From contig NZ_RCUW01000001.1 in assembly GCF_003667525.1 (NCBI RefSeq), positions 248,001 to 312,000 on the forward strand: a stretch of 64,000 nt of DNA. Reading direction: 5' to 3'. The position numbers and the translations under genes are program-made. The stretch is from Mycetocola_B reblochoni. Lineage in GTDB: Bacteria; Actinomycetota; Actinomycetes; Actinomycetales; Microbacteriaceae. Each line of letters begins with the position of its first letter. The stretch's first letter is position 1. The notes beneath the pieces are model-generated. The model saw only the letters and a program-made list of their open reading frames with translations, had not been told where the DNA came from and ran no database searches. This document shows, one piece after another, positions 40,305-48,254 of this stretch.

Positions 40305-41125
40305 GCGCGAACGCCGGAATCGCGCGGGCGTTCGCCCGCGCTCGGGTCCCCCTCGGCATCGGCGGCGTCGTCCTCGTCGTCGGCACCGCCGCCTGGGCGC
40401 TCATCGACCGCGGCTCGGACACCGCCATCGATGCGCTGACCTGGCTGCTGCCGACCGGGCTCGCGCTCATCGCCCTCGGCTTCCTCGCGACCGTGTTCGC
40501 ACCGGTCAGCGGCGGCGAACCGATCACGCTCGCCTCACCGGTGACGGGTCGATGGGTGGCGTTCAACTCGCCGACCGACAAGGTGCCCAGTCACGGCACC
40601 CACGGCTTCGGCCAGAGCTACGCCGTCGACCTGCTGACCGCCCCCGACGCGGACGCGCCTCCGCCCACCCCCGCCGGCGGCGCGTTCCGCGCGCCGGAGG
40701 ACTACCCGTCCTTCGGACAGCCCATCCACGCGCCCGCCGATGCCGACGTCGTCGCGGTCGTGTCGACGGTTCGGGACCACCGCAGCCGGATCGGCTCGAT
40801 CGGCACCTTCTACTTCAGCCTCGAGGCCGCGGTCAGGGAGGTCCGCGGCTCGCGCGGCATGCTCGGGAACCACGTCGTCCTCCGCCTCGCCGACGGGAGC
40901 CACTTCGTCCTCGCCCATCTCCGCCGTGGCAGCGTCACGGTCGCGCCGGGCGACCGGGTGCGCACCGGCCAGGTCCTCGCCCAGTGCGGCAACTCGGGCA
41001 ACTCCACCGAGCCGCACCTGCACTGTCAGCGGCAGGACATCGCGCGCTCGGCCTTCGCGGCTGGCCTGCCGTGGACGATGGGGCCGAGAGGGATCCCGGC
41101 GACCGGCGACGTCACCGGCGGCTGA
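40301..41125 (+). CDS. Membrane-anchored M23 metallopeptidase
   Basis: 274 residues with two N-terminal helices (about 16-35 and 46-67) and an outward-facing M23/LytM domain. Putative zinc ligands and catalytic His are present: His101 and Asp110 in HGFGQSYAVDL, His206 in LAHLRRGS and the His239-Leu-His241 motif in EPHLHCQRQD. M23 enzymes cut glycine-containing peptide bonds, mostly in peptidoglycan cross-links. Here Gly-rich precursor peptides also come to mind as substrate, or local wall opening for export, or self-protection. Last gene of the cassette, four-base overlap with the ABC gene. A degenerate paralogue is at 6035-6973. Confidence 0.82.
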   Translation: MSANAGIARAFARARVPLGIGGVVLVVGTAAWALIDRGSDTAIDALTWLLPTGLALIALGFLATVFAPVSGGEPITLASPVTGRWVAFNSPTDKVPSHGTHGFGQSYAVDLLTAPDADAPPPTPAGGAFRAPEDYPSFGQPIHAPADADVVAVVSTVRDHRSRIGSIGTFYFSLEAAVREVRGSRGMLGNHVVLRLADGSHFVLAHLRRGSVTVAPGDRVRTGQVLAQCGNSGNSTEPHLHCQRQDIARSAFAAGLPWTMGPRGIPATGDVTGG

Positions 41126-41252
41126 GCGCGGCCACGACGCCCCCTCCTCAGCCGACGGGCGACGGCGGACGTCCCCGCCGAGCGGAACCGCTCCACCGCG
41201 GCGGGCAAAACGCGAGAGAATCGACGGACACCACCGACACGCAGGAGCACAC

Positions 41253-42233
41253 GTGAGCGACACCACCGGAGCGCCAGCGCCGACGCCCGGGCGATTCTCC
41301 CCCGACCTGGCCTACCAGGCCGCGCGGATGTACTACATCGAGGACGCCACCCAGGCCACCATCGCCGAGCGGCTCAGCATCTCCCGGACCAGCGTGAGCC
41401 GGCTCATCACCGAGGCGCGCCGGCTCGGCCTCGTCCGCATCGACGTCATCGACCCGCAGTCGGACGAGCGCGGCGCCCTCGAGGCCGAGCTCGCAGCGGC
41501 GCTCGGCCTCGACCGCGTGCGCGTCGTCGCGCCCGTGCACCCCTCCCGGCTCGGGCCGGACCTGGCGCCCGCCGTCGGCGAGGAGCTCGTCGAGCGCGGC
41601 CTGAAGCCGGGCGACATCCTGCTGCTGTCCTCCGGCAGGACCATGTACGAGATCGCCGAGCAGCCGCTTCCGCGCCTGACCGGCATCCAGCTCGTCCCCA
41701 CGGTCGGCGGCCTGACCGAGCCGATCGCCTGGTTCCAGACGAACGAGATCGCGCGCAGGGCGGCGGAGCACACCGGCGGGTTCCCCGCCTTCGTCTTCGC
41801 CGAGGCCATGCCGACCGCGCAGATGCGGGCATCGCTGAACAGCGACCCCGCCTTCACGCACGTTCTCGGCCTGTGGGACACGGCCAGGGGGGCCGTGGTC
41901 GGGATCGGAGCCCCCACCGCGACACGCAACACCATCTCGCGCTACATCCCCGCCGGCGACGAGCACTTCGCCGACGCGGCCGGGGACATCACGCTCAACT
42001 TCTTCGACGTCAACGGCGACGAGGTCACCTTCCCCGGCGACGAACGGATCGTGCGCGCGCCCCGCCAGCGACTGCGGGAGCTGGAGTTCTCCATCGGCGT
42101 CGCCGTTGGCGCCGACAAGGTCCCCAGCATCATCGGGGCCGTGCGCTCCGGGATGATCAGCTCGCTCGTCACCGACGCCCCCACCGCCCGCGCGGTGATC
42201 GCCGCGGTGGCCCGCCGCGGCGCCGAGGACTGA
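41253..42233 (+). CDS. SorC-family sugar-responsive transcriptional regulator
   Basis: 326 residues. The N-terminal helix-turn-helix reads ARMYYIEDATQATIAERLSISRTSVSRLI across its segments, and the C-terminal sugar-phosphate sensing domain has VGEELVERGLKPGDILLLSSGRTMYEIA and VPTVGGLTEPIAWFQTNEIARRAAE. This is the SorC/DeoR-like organisation of regulators for sorbitol, erythritol and deoxynucleoside use. It is followed after 10 nt by an FGGY kinase. The leftward polyol operon lies on the other side of the peptide cassette, so this could be its displaced regulator. GTG 41253 has AGGAG six bases upstream. Confidence 0.87.
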   Translation: MSDTTGAPAPTPGRFSPDLAYQAARMYYIEDATQATIAERLSISRTSVSRLITEARRLGLVRIDVIDPQSDERGALEAELAAALGLDRVRVVAPVHPSRLGPDLAPAVGEELVERGLKPGDILLLSSGRTMYEIAEQPLPRLTGIQLVPTVGGLTEPIAWFQTNEIARRAAEHTGGFPAFVFAEAMPTAQMRASLNSDPAFTHVLGLWDTARGAVVGIGAPTATRNTISRYIPAGDEHFADAAGDITLNFFDVNGDEVTFPGDERIVRAPRQRLRELEFSIGVAVGADKVPSIIGAVRSGMISSLVTDAPTARAVIAAVARRGAED

Positions 42234-42243
42234 GCGCCCCGGC

Positions 42244-43779
42244 ATGGGCACGGGCGCCAGGGCGGGCGGGCCCCGCACGAGCAGGGCCGCGGCGACCGAA
42301 CCGCTCGTCATCGGCGTCGACATCGGCACCTCGAGCACGAAGGGCATCCTCGCCACCCTCGACGGCGATGTCAGGCACAGCGTCACGCTCACCCACTCGC
42401 CCTCCCGCCCGCACCCCGGCCACGTCGAGATGGACAGCGAGCTGTGGTGGCAGGAGTTCGTCCGCATCGCCGCCGAGCTGTCCGCGAAGGCCGACGGCCC
42501 CATCCGTGCCGTCGGCGTGAGCGGAATGGGGCCGTGCGCACTGCTCACCGACGCGCACGGCACGCCGCTGCGGCCAGCGATCCTGTACGGCGTGGACACG
42601 CGCGCGACCGCGCAGATCGCCCGGCTCACCGCGTCCATCGGTGCCGACAGGCTCCGCCGGGAGGCGGGGTCCCCGCTGACCTCCCAGGCGACCGGCCCCA
42701 AGCTGGCCTGGGTCGCCGACACCGAGCCGGAGGTGTTCGCCCGCGCCCGGCGGCTCTTCATGCCCGCCTCCTGGCTGTCGTGGCGGCTCACCGGCGCCTA
42801 CGTGATCGACCACGCCTCCGCGAGCCAGATGGTGCCCCTCTACGACCCGGCCGCGCGCGACTGGCACGCGGAGTGGGCCGACCCGCTCCGCGGAGGGATC
42901 GAGCTGCCGTCGCTCGCCTGGGCGGGGGACATCGCCGGGACGGTCACGGAAGAGGCCTCCGCCCTGACCGGACTCCCCCGCGGGGTGCCCGTCATCGTCG
43001 GAACCATCGACGCCTGGATGGAAGCGGTCAGCGTCGGCGCCGACGGGCCGGGCGACTTCTCGCTGATGTACGGCACCACCGTCCTGATGATCGCCACGAG
43101 CCGTCGGCGGCTCGACCACCCCGGGCTGTGGGGGACGCTCGGCACGACGCCAGGTACCTCCTGCCTCGCGGCGGGGACCGCCACGAGCGGGGCGATCACC
43201 AACTGGCTGAGGGAGCTGTCCGGCGGGCCGGACTTCGCGGAGCTCGTCGCCGAGGCCGAGCGTTCGCCCGCGGGGAGCAACGGCCTGCTGATGCTCGGCT
43301 ACTTCGCCGGCGAGCGGACGCCGATCAACGACCCGGACGCGCGGGGCACCATCGTCGGGCTGACCGTCTCCCACACCCGCGGGGACCTGTACCGGGCGGC
43401 ACTGGAGTCGACGGCCTACGCGATCAGGCACAACCTGGAGGCGCTGAGGCAGGCCGGTGCGGACATCGGCGTCGCCCATGCCGTCGGCGGTGGAACGACG
43501 AGCCCGCTGTGGCCGCAGATCGTGTCCGACGTGACCGGACTGACCCAGGTGCTCGCCGCCAACGCGGTCGGGGCGAGCCTCGGGGCCGCCTACCTCGCGG
43601 CGTCCGCGATCGCCGACGTCGACATCGCGGTGTGGAACCCGATCGTCCGCGAGGTCGCGCCCGACCCGCGCAACACCGAAAGGTACGAGGCGCTGTACGC
43701 CGACTACCGCAAGCTGGACCGCGCCACGCGCGGCATCGCGCACCGGCTCGCGGAGCGGCAGCGGGGACAGCGGCGGTAA
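42244..43779 (+). CDS. FGGY-family carbohydrate kinase
   Basis: 511 residues with the two actin-like halves of sugar kinases: GVDIGTSSTKGILATLDG (phosphate 1) and VGVSGMGPCALL in the first, YGTTVLMIATS, the FGGY signature region YFAGERTPINDPDARG, and HAVGGGTTSPLWPQI (adenosine motif) in the second. The closest named groups are xylulokinase, gluconokinase and LyxK; the substrate cannot be fixed. Directly behind the SorC gene. In actinobacterial tetritol loci both FGGY and DhaK-type kinases occur, so a role in the same catabolism is plausible. Confidence 0.85.
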   Translation: MGTGARAGGPRTSRAAATEPLVIGVDIGTSSTKGILATLDGDVRHSVTLTHSPSRPHPGHVEMDSELWWQEFVRIAAELSAKADGPIRAVGVSGMGPCALLTDAHGTPLRPAILYGVDTRATAQIARLTASIGADRLRREAGSPLTSQATGPKLAWVADTEPEVFARARRLFMPASWLSWRLTGAYVIDHASASQMVPLYDPAARDWHAEWADPLRGGIELPSLAWAGDIAGTVTEEASALTGLPRGVPVIVGTIDAWMEAVSVGADGPGDFSLMYGTTVLMIATSRRRLDHPGLWGTLGTTPGTSCLAAGTATSGAITNWLRELSGGPDFAELVAEAERSPAGSNGLLMLGYFAGERTPINDPDARGTIVGLTVSHTRGDLYRAALESTAYAIRHNLEALRQAGADIGVAHAVGGGTTSPLWPQIVSDVTGLTQVLAANAVGASLGAAYLAASAIADVDIAVWNPIVREVAPDPRNTERYEALYADYRKLDRATRGIAHRLAERQRGQRR

Positions 43780-43902
43780 CCCGAGCACCCTCGGCGGCGG
43801 CAAGGACCACGGCGGCCACGAGAACGACAGCGGGAGCACGGACGGGCGGAGGGAGAGTCACCGACAGCGCGAGGGCGCGGCGGTCAGCCAACAACGAGCG
43901 AC

Positions 43903-43923
43903 GGAAGACGGAAGACGGAAGAT
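43903..43923. repeat. Second heptamer repeat, GGAAGAC x2 plus GGAAGAT
   Basis: Three head-to-tail heptamers end at 43923, 15 bp before the stop codon end of the RibD-like gene, in the short gap after the FGGY kinase. The unit length equals that of the array at 2613-2689, although the sequence differs. Confidence 0.8.
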
Positions 43924-43937
43924 GACTGCCGGACGGC

Positions 43938-44495
43938 TCAGCGCTCGACCCGGTAGCTGGCGTGCACGAGGCCGTCGCTCGCGTGACTGGCCAGGAGTGT
44001 GAGCCGCACCTCGCGCCCCAGCTCCCCGAACAGCGATCGCCCCGCGCCGAGGATGACGGGGACCCGGCTCAGCGTGATCTCGTCGATGAGGCCCGCCCGC
44101 AGGAACGCCTGCACGGTGCGCCCGCCGTCGACGTAGACCTGTTCGGCACCGGATGCGGCGAGCGCCCGCGCCGCACCGTCGACGTCGGACACGACGGTGA
44201 CGGGCCCGTCCGATCCGGCCGGCATCGTCCCGGACAGCACCAGAACGCGCTTGCCGTGGTACGGCCAGTCGGGGAAGGCCGCGACGGTGTCGTACGTGCC
44301 CCTGCCCATCACGAGCGTGTCGACGGACGGGAAGAACGTCTCCCAGGTCTCCGCGTGACGGCTGCTGTCGATGACAGCGTGCTCCGCGGCCGGCGGCTCG
44401 GTCAGCCAGTCGATCGAACCGTCCGGCCTGGCGATGTAGCCGTCGAGGCTGACGCCGATGAAGACCCGTCCGGTCCAGTCGCGATTCGTGATCAT
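43938..44495 (-). CDS. Dihydrofolate-reductase-like / RibD C-terminal domain protein
   Basis: 185-residue single-domain NADPH-binding reductase of the RibD-C/DHFR superfamily. It starts VFIGVSLDGYIARPDGSIDWL, continues TLVMGRGTYDTVAAFPDWPYHGKRVLVLSG, and has EQVYVDGGRTVQAFLRAGLIDEITLSRVPVILGAGRSLF, the usual order of the YyaP/YwjB-type proteins. These are common in actinobacteria, usually beside a regulator, and their substrates are unknown. Its start overlaps the TetR gene stop by four bases, so the TetR should control it. Confidence 0.85.
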   Translation of the reverse strand: MITNRDWTGRVFIGVSLDGYIARPDGSIDWLTEPPAAEHAVIDSSRHAETWETFFPSVDTLVMGRGTYDTVAAFPDWPYHGKRVLVLSGTMPAGSDGPVTVVSDVDGAARALAASGAEQVYVDGGRTVQAFLRAGLIDEITLSRVPVILGAGRSLFGELGREVRLTLLASHASDGLVHASYRVER

Positions 44496-45064
44496 GTCCA
44501 GGCTTCCTCCATCGTGTCGAGCGTGCGGCGGACGGGGTCCGAGGCGGCGGGCGGGCCCGCGGCGGGCGGGCGCGACCCCGCCGCCGCCCGGATGGCCGCG
44601 CCGGTCAGGGCGTCGAAGAGCACGTCGGCCGCGGCAACGGGATCGCCGAGTCGCGGGAGCCCTGCCTCCGCCAGCAGCGCGGCGAGATAGGCGCGCTCGC
44701 GTGTCCAGCCCTCATCGAGCAGGGTGCGCAGCTCCGGGTCGGCCAGCTCGTCGACGAGCTGGCCGAGCGCGGCGGGGACGGTGCCGTCCTCAGCGCCGAA
44801 GCGGAGGACAGCCCACTCGCGCAGCTCATCCCACGGCCGCCGTCGCGGGTCGGGAGCTCCGGGGACCGCGTCGATCCAGCGCCTGCTGAGCGCGACGATG
44901 ATGCCCCGGCGGGAGCCGAACCGCTTGACGAGCCCGGCGGGGCTCAGCCCGGCGAACGGAGCGACGTCGGCGAGGGTCCAGGGACGGAGCTCGGTGCGCG
45001 TCGCGAGGGCACGGGCAATGCCGTCGAGCACGACGTCCTGCTGCTGTCGTCGGGGTCGGGCCAC
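44492..45064 (-). CDS. TetR-family regulator
   Basis: 190 residues. The N-terminal helix-turn-helix region RPWTLADVAPFAGLSPAGLVKRFGSRRGIIVAL fits TetR, with an unusual recognition helix SPAGLVKRF. The C-terminal domain is Pro/Ala-rich at the end. It is read from GTG 45064, only three bases from an 11-bp-arm palindrome, so the message may be leaderless; no Shine-Dalgarno sequence is visible. It is coupled to the RibD-like reductase gene and is likely autoregulated through that palindrome. Confidence 0.8.
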   Translation of the reverse strand: MARPRRQQQDVVLDGIARALATRTELRPWTLADVAPFAGLSPAGLVKRFGSRRGIIVALSRRWIDAVPGAPDPRRRPWDELREWAVLRFGAEDGTVPAALGQLVDELADPELRTLLDEGWTRERAYLAALLAEAGLPRLGDPVAAADVLFDALTGAAIRAAAGSRPPAAGPPAASDPVRRTLDTMEEAWT

Positions 45065-45067
45065 TCC

Positions 45068-45091
45068 ATTAGTAAATCAAGATTCACTAAT
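45068..45091. promoter_or_regulatory. TetR operator candidate ATTAGTAAATC-AA-GATTCACTAAT
   Basis: Eleven-base arms with one mismatch lie immediately before the GTG of the TetR gene. This AT-rich 24-bp palindrome stands out against the GC-rich surroundings and covers the expected -10 element (TACTAAT on the minus strand). Confidence 0.65.
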
Positions 45092-45110
45092 TGTGTCCAA
45101 CCCCCCCCCG

Positions 45111-46577
45111 TCAGTGGATCGTGTACCCGCCGTCGACCACGAGGTCCGCACCGTTGACCATCGCCGCCTGGTCCGAGGCGAGGAAGGCGACTGCGGCGGC
45201 GACCTCCTCCGGCTCCGCGAACCGGCCGACGGGGATCTCGCGCTTCATCGCCTCCCCCTTGTCGTTGTCCCACACCCGGCGCCCCAGCTCGGTGAGCACC
45301 ACCGTCGGCGAGACCGTGTTCACGGTGACGCCGCCCCCTCCCCACTCGAGCGCGAGGGTGCGGACCAGCCCCGTCAGGGCGAACTTCGATGCGCAGTACG
45401 CCGTGTGCTCGTCGACGGCGACCGTTCCCGCCTGGGACGACAGCGTCACGATGCGGCCGTAGCCCGCCGCGAGCATCACCCTCGCCGCCGCGCGCGAGGC
45501 GATGAAGCTGCCGACGACGTTCACGTCGAGGATGCGGCGCATATCGTCGGCCGAGGCCTCCAGTGCCGGAGCAACCACCGAGATCCCGGCCGAGTTCACC
45601 AGGATGTCCAGCTTGCCGAGCTCCGCCACCGTGCGCGCGACGACCCGCTCGACGGCCGGCTCGTCGGACACGTCCGCAGCCAGACCCAGGTGACGCGCGG
45701 CGCCGGTCACGGGGAGCCCGGCCGCGGCCTGCTCGGCCCGCGACGGCTCCCTGCCGACGACCACGACGCTCGCTCCGCGGGCGGCGAGCGCCCCGGCCAC
45801 GGCCAGCCCGATCCCCGAGGTCCCGCCCGTGACCACGGCGACGCGGCCGGCGAGTTCAGGGACGACCCCCGGCAGGGCCTCGCCGGCCCGGCCGGCGTCC
45901 GGACCGGGGGCGGGGGGAACGGGGGCGGGGGAAACGGGGAACGCCGTACTGCTGCTCATCTGCACTCCTTCGGGCATGGGCGACCGCTGACCGGTCGCCA
46001 CCATTCTGGCCGGGGCGCGGCGCCCGACGCCAGGACCGGGCGCATCGTCGATCCGGCGACCGAACACGGCGACGTCGTGCGGCCCGTCGGGCAGTGCCAT
46101 CGCCTTCCGCAGCGTCGCCTCCCTCGTCATCCCCAGCCGACGCGCGACGGCGATGCTCCGCGCGTTGGCCACCGACGTCCTCAGCCGCACCCGACGCATG
46201 CCCCTCATCGCCGCCTCGTCGAGAAGCACATGGCAGGCCAGGCTGACCAGACCCCGCCCCTCCGAGGCCTGATCGATCCAGAAGCCCCGCTCGCCGATCC
46301 CCGCGCTCCGATCGAGCCCCAGCCCGAGGGACGCCGCCGGAGCCCCCGTGCTCCCGTGCACGAGGAGCAGCGGCAGCGATGTCCCCTCACGGTACGAGCG
46401 CATCTGCGCACGGGTGAAGGCCTCCGTGTCGTCCTGACGCGGTCGATGCGCAGCCCACGGTTCCCAGGCCCTCAGCCGGTCGAGGTTGCGCAGGGTCAGC
46501 CCATGCAGGGCCTCGCTCGCGACCGCATCCCTCAGCACGAGAACGTGGTCCGCGTCGACCCGCCGTGAAAACGTCAT
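45111..46577 (-). CDS. In-frame fusion of a GNAT acetyltransferase and a DthD-like SDR
   Basis: One uninterrupted 488-codon frame. Residues 1-180 are a RimJ/RimL-type GNAT N-acetyltransferase (TRAQMRSYREGTSLPLLLVH, GFWIDQASEGRGLVSLACHVLL with the acetyl-CoA loop, RLRTSVANARSIAVARRLGM). After a Pro/Ala-rich linker, residues about 225-488 form an SDR: VAVVTGGTSGIGLAVAGALA, VNSAGIS, LSSQAGTVAVDEHTAY with YCASKFAL, TVSPTVVLTELGRRVW, ending VVDGGYTIH. The SDR is a third paralogue of the threitol-dehydrogenase-like genes at 28281 and 29155. A strong internal ribosome site before Met207 suggests that the SDR is also made alone (45111-45959, 282 residues). The GNAT has no stop codon of its own, so at least some read-on product is expected. 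Confidence 0.75.
   Translation of the reverse strand: MTFSRRVDADHVLVLRDAVASEALHGLTLRNLDRLRAWEPWAAHRPRQDDTEAFTRAQMRSYREGTSLPLLLVHGSTGAPAASLGLGLDRSAGIGERGFWIDQASEGRGLVSLACHVLLDEAAMRGMRRVRLRTSVANARSIAVARRLGMTREATLRKAMALPDGPHDVAVFGRRIDDAPGPGVGRRAPARMVATGQRSPMPEGVQMSSSTAFPVSPAPVPPAPGPDAGRAGEALPGVVPELAGRVAVVTGGTSGIGLAVAGALAARGASVVVVGREPSRAEQAAAGLPVTGAARHLGLAADVSDEPAVERVVARTVAELGKLDILVNSAGISVVAPALEASADDMRRILDVNVVGSFIASRAAARVMLAAGYGRIVTLSSQAGTVAVDEHTAYCASKFALTGLVRTLALEWGGGGVTVNTVSPTVVLTELGRRVWDNDKGEAMKREIPVGRFAEPEEVAAAVAFLASDQAAMVNGADLVVDGGYTIH
45957..45976 (-). promoter_or_regulatory. Internal ribosome site and ATG for the SDR half
   Basis: On the minus strand GAAGGAG is followed by five bases and ATG (45959), the best Shine-Dalgarno match in this neighbourhood. 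It begins MSSSTAFPVSP, just ahead of the SDR domain of the GNAT-SDR frame, and gives a 282-residue stand-alone SDR. Confidence 0.75.
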
Positions 46578-46630
46578 GGGACCACCCTGTCAGCCCGGGC
46601 GGCGGGGCGGGGCGGGAGCGGTCCCGACAT

Positions 46631-47599
46631 TCACCGCGGCGCGGTCTGGACGGGCACTCCGCTCGACACGGCCGGTCCGCTCCCTCCGTCGCCCGCGCGA
46701 CGGGCCGGCCGGAACTGCCCCGTGGCCAGCAGCACCGCGATGAGCACGAGGGGCACGATCCACCCGGACCAGCCCAGGAGCGTTGCCTGCGTCGTGTCGA
46801 CCGTCGAGTCGGCGGCCACGAACATGATCATCGTCGAGCCGACCGCGGCATTGAGTGAACCGTGGGCGAGCGCCGCGGGCCACACGGACTCCGACCGCAG
46901 GCGAAGCCAGCCGAGCACACCCCCGACGACGACGCACATGCCGCACATCATCGTCAGCGCGAGCCACCCGGGGGCACCGGCGTAGTTGTAGCCGAGCAGG
47001 ACGAGCGGCGCGTGCCACAGGCCCCAGATCAGGCCGGACACCAGCAGAGCGGGGACCGTCCCGAGTGGCAGCAGCTTCGGCAGCAGCCAGCCCCGCCAGC
47101 CGAGCTCCTCACCGAACGCGGGGATCAGGTTGAGGAACGCGGCGACGACGATGTTGACGAACTGCAGCGCCACCATCACGCCGATCGGGATGGGCACCGC
47201 GGGGAGCCCCGCCGCGGACAGCTGCTCGTCCAGCGTCTGGGCGAAGCCGGAGAACCCGGTGAAATCGGCGGGGTACACGCCCAGGAGCGCACCGACGAGG
47301 AGGCCGGCGACGGCCAGGACGATCGGCACCACCAGGCCGAGGGCGAGGTAGCCGATCAGCCGCCCGGCGGGCGCCATCGGCCAGAGCCCGAGCGCCCTGG
47401 CGCGGTGCGACGGCCGTTCGACGACGAACACGACGACGAGGGCCGCGACGGACGGGGTCGCCATCATGGCGGTGGCGATCACGATGAACAGCGGGGACGC
47501 GAGACCGTCCCCCAGCCAGAGCGGCAGGGCCACGAGCCAGGCCAGCCCGCAGGCGATCAGGACGAACAGGGTGACGGCGCGCACGTCGCGGGCGCTCAT
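46631..47599 (-). CDS. CPBP-family intramembrane metalloprotease (Abi/CAAX type)
   Basis: 322-residue membrane protein with about eight helices. The catalytic motifs are in order: PAFGEELGWRGWLLP (Glu-Glu and Arg), LIWGLWHAPLVLLG (His) and AALAHGSLNAAVG (His and Asn). Members include eukaryotic CAAX proteases and bacterial proteins linked to bacteriocin self-immunity (PlnI, SkgD-type) or surface-protein processing. No bacteriocin gene is next to it, so a direct role in the cassette at 34593 is not supported although conceivable. Confidence 0.88.
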   Translation of the reverse strand: MSARDVRAVTLFVLIACGLAWLVALPLWLGDGLASPLFIVIATAMMATPSVAALVVVFVVERPSHRARALGLWPMAPAGRLIGYLALGLVVPIVLAVAGLLVGALLGVYPADFTGFSGFAQTLDEQLSAAGLPAVPIPIGVMVALQFVNIVVAAFLNLIPAFGEELGWRGWLLPKLLPLGTVPALLVSGLIWGLWHAPLVLLGYNYAGAPGWLALTMMCGMCVVVGGVLGWLRLRSESVWPAALAHGSLNAAVGSTMIMFVAADSTVDTTQATLLGWSGWIVPLVLIAVLLATGQFRPARRAGDGGSGPAVSSGVPVQTAPR

Positions 47600-47726
47600 G
47601 GGGGCTCCTCTCGGCGGGCGGGGTCCCGCCCGTCACCCGCCAGGCTACCGACATGTCCGGGCTGGCCGGCATCACGGTCGCGGCAGGAGACGGTCGCGGC
47701 CGGATCCGCGGACGTACACTCGTGCC

Positions 47727-48224
47727 ATGGCCCTCGACCCCCTGCTGCTCCGCCTCGACCGCCTCGCCGGAGGACGGCAGGCCGGCGTGCTCATCGCGGA
47801 GGAGGACCGCCAGCATCCCCGCACGCGGCGCGCCTTCACCTGGATCATGTGGCTGCTCACCGTCGAGCTCGTGATCGGCGTGGGCGCGGTCGTCGTCGCC
47901 GTGGTGCTCGCCGAGGACGGCGCGCACGTCCCCCTCGCCGTGTGGATGCGCACGCTCGTCGTGCTCGCCATGACGGCGACGCTGTTCTACTTCGCCTGGC
48001 GGGCGTCGCTCGGCTGGCGGTGGGCGTACCAGAGGCTGCGGCTGTTCGCGCAGATCTTCCCCGTGATCACGCTCGTCATGGCCGCGATCCCCGGGCTGTA
48101 CCCCACCTGGATGGTGACGGAGCAGATCGTGTTCAGCCTCATCATGATCGGCATCGCCGACTTCCTCACCAGCGACCACATGCGCCACGCCTACCGCCGG
48201 CCGGACGCACCGCCTGCCGGATAG
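47727..48224 (+). CDS. Four-helix membrane protein of unknown function
   Basis: 165 residues. A polar N-terminus MALDPLLLRLDRLAGGRQAG is followed by four hydrophobic segments (ITWIMWLL-, TLVVLAMTATLFYFAW-, FPVITLVMAAIPGLY-, IVFSLIMIGIADFL-like) and a polar tail. I do not recognise the family. It is isolated, divergent from the CPBP protease (127-bp gap) and convergent with the PucR gene. Its stop codon is part of a 15-bp tandem duplication. Confidence 0.7.
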   Translation: MALDPLLLRLDRLAGGRQAGVLIAEEDRQHPRTRRAFTWIMWLLTVELVIGVGAVVVAVVLAEDGAHVPLAVWMRTLVVLAMTATLFYFAWRASLGWRWAYQRLRLFAQIFPVITLVMAAIPGLYPTWMVTEQIVFSLIMIGIADFLTSDHMRHAYRRPDAPPAG

Positions 48225-48239
48225 CCGCCTGCCGGATAG
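48210..48239. repeat. 15-bp tandem duplication across a stop codon
   Basis: CCGCCTGCCGGATAG occurs twice in a row (48210-48224 and 48225-48239), with a degenerate third copy. The first copy supplies the last codons and the TAG stop of the membrane-protein gene; the second would supply the same ending again. Confidence 0.85.
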
Positions 48240-48254
48240 CCGCCGCCCGGCCCG

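Noticed and set aside
34593..41125. Daptide-type RiPP cluster
   Set aside because: Peptides end in Arg and Lys without the C-terminal Thr that daptide enzymes convert, and the dehydrogenase, decarboxylase and aminotransferase genes are absent.
34593..41125. Lanthipeptide, thiopeptide or lasso-peptide cluster
   Set aside because: The precursor peptides have no cysteine and few Ser/Thr in the core, and there is no LanB/LanC/LanM, YcaO or lasso cyclase.
46631..47599. CPBP protease as immunity gene of the peptide cassette
   Set aside because: It is 5.5 kb outside the cassette with several unrelated genes and regulators between, so only family resemblance supports the link.
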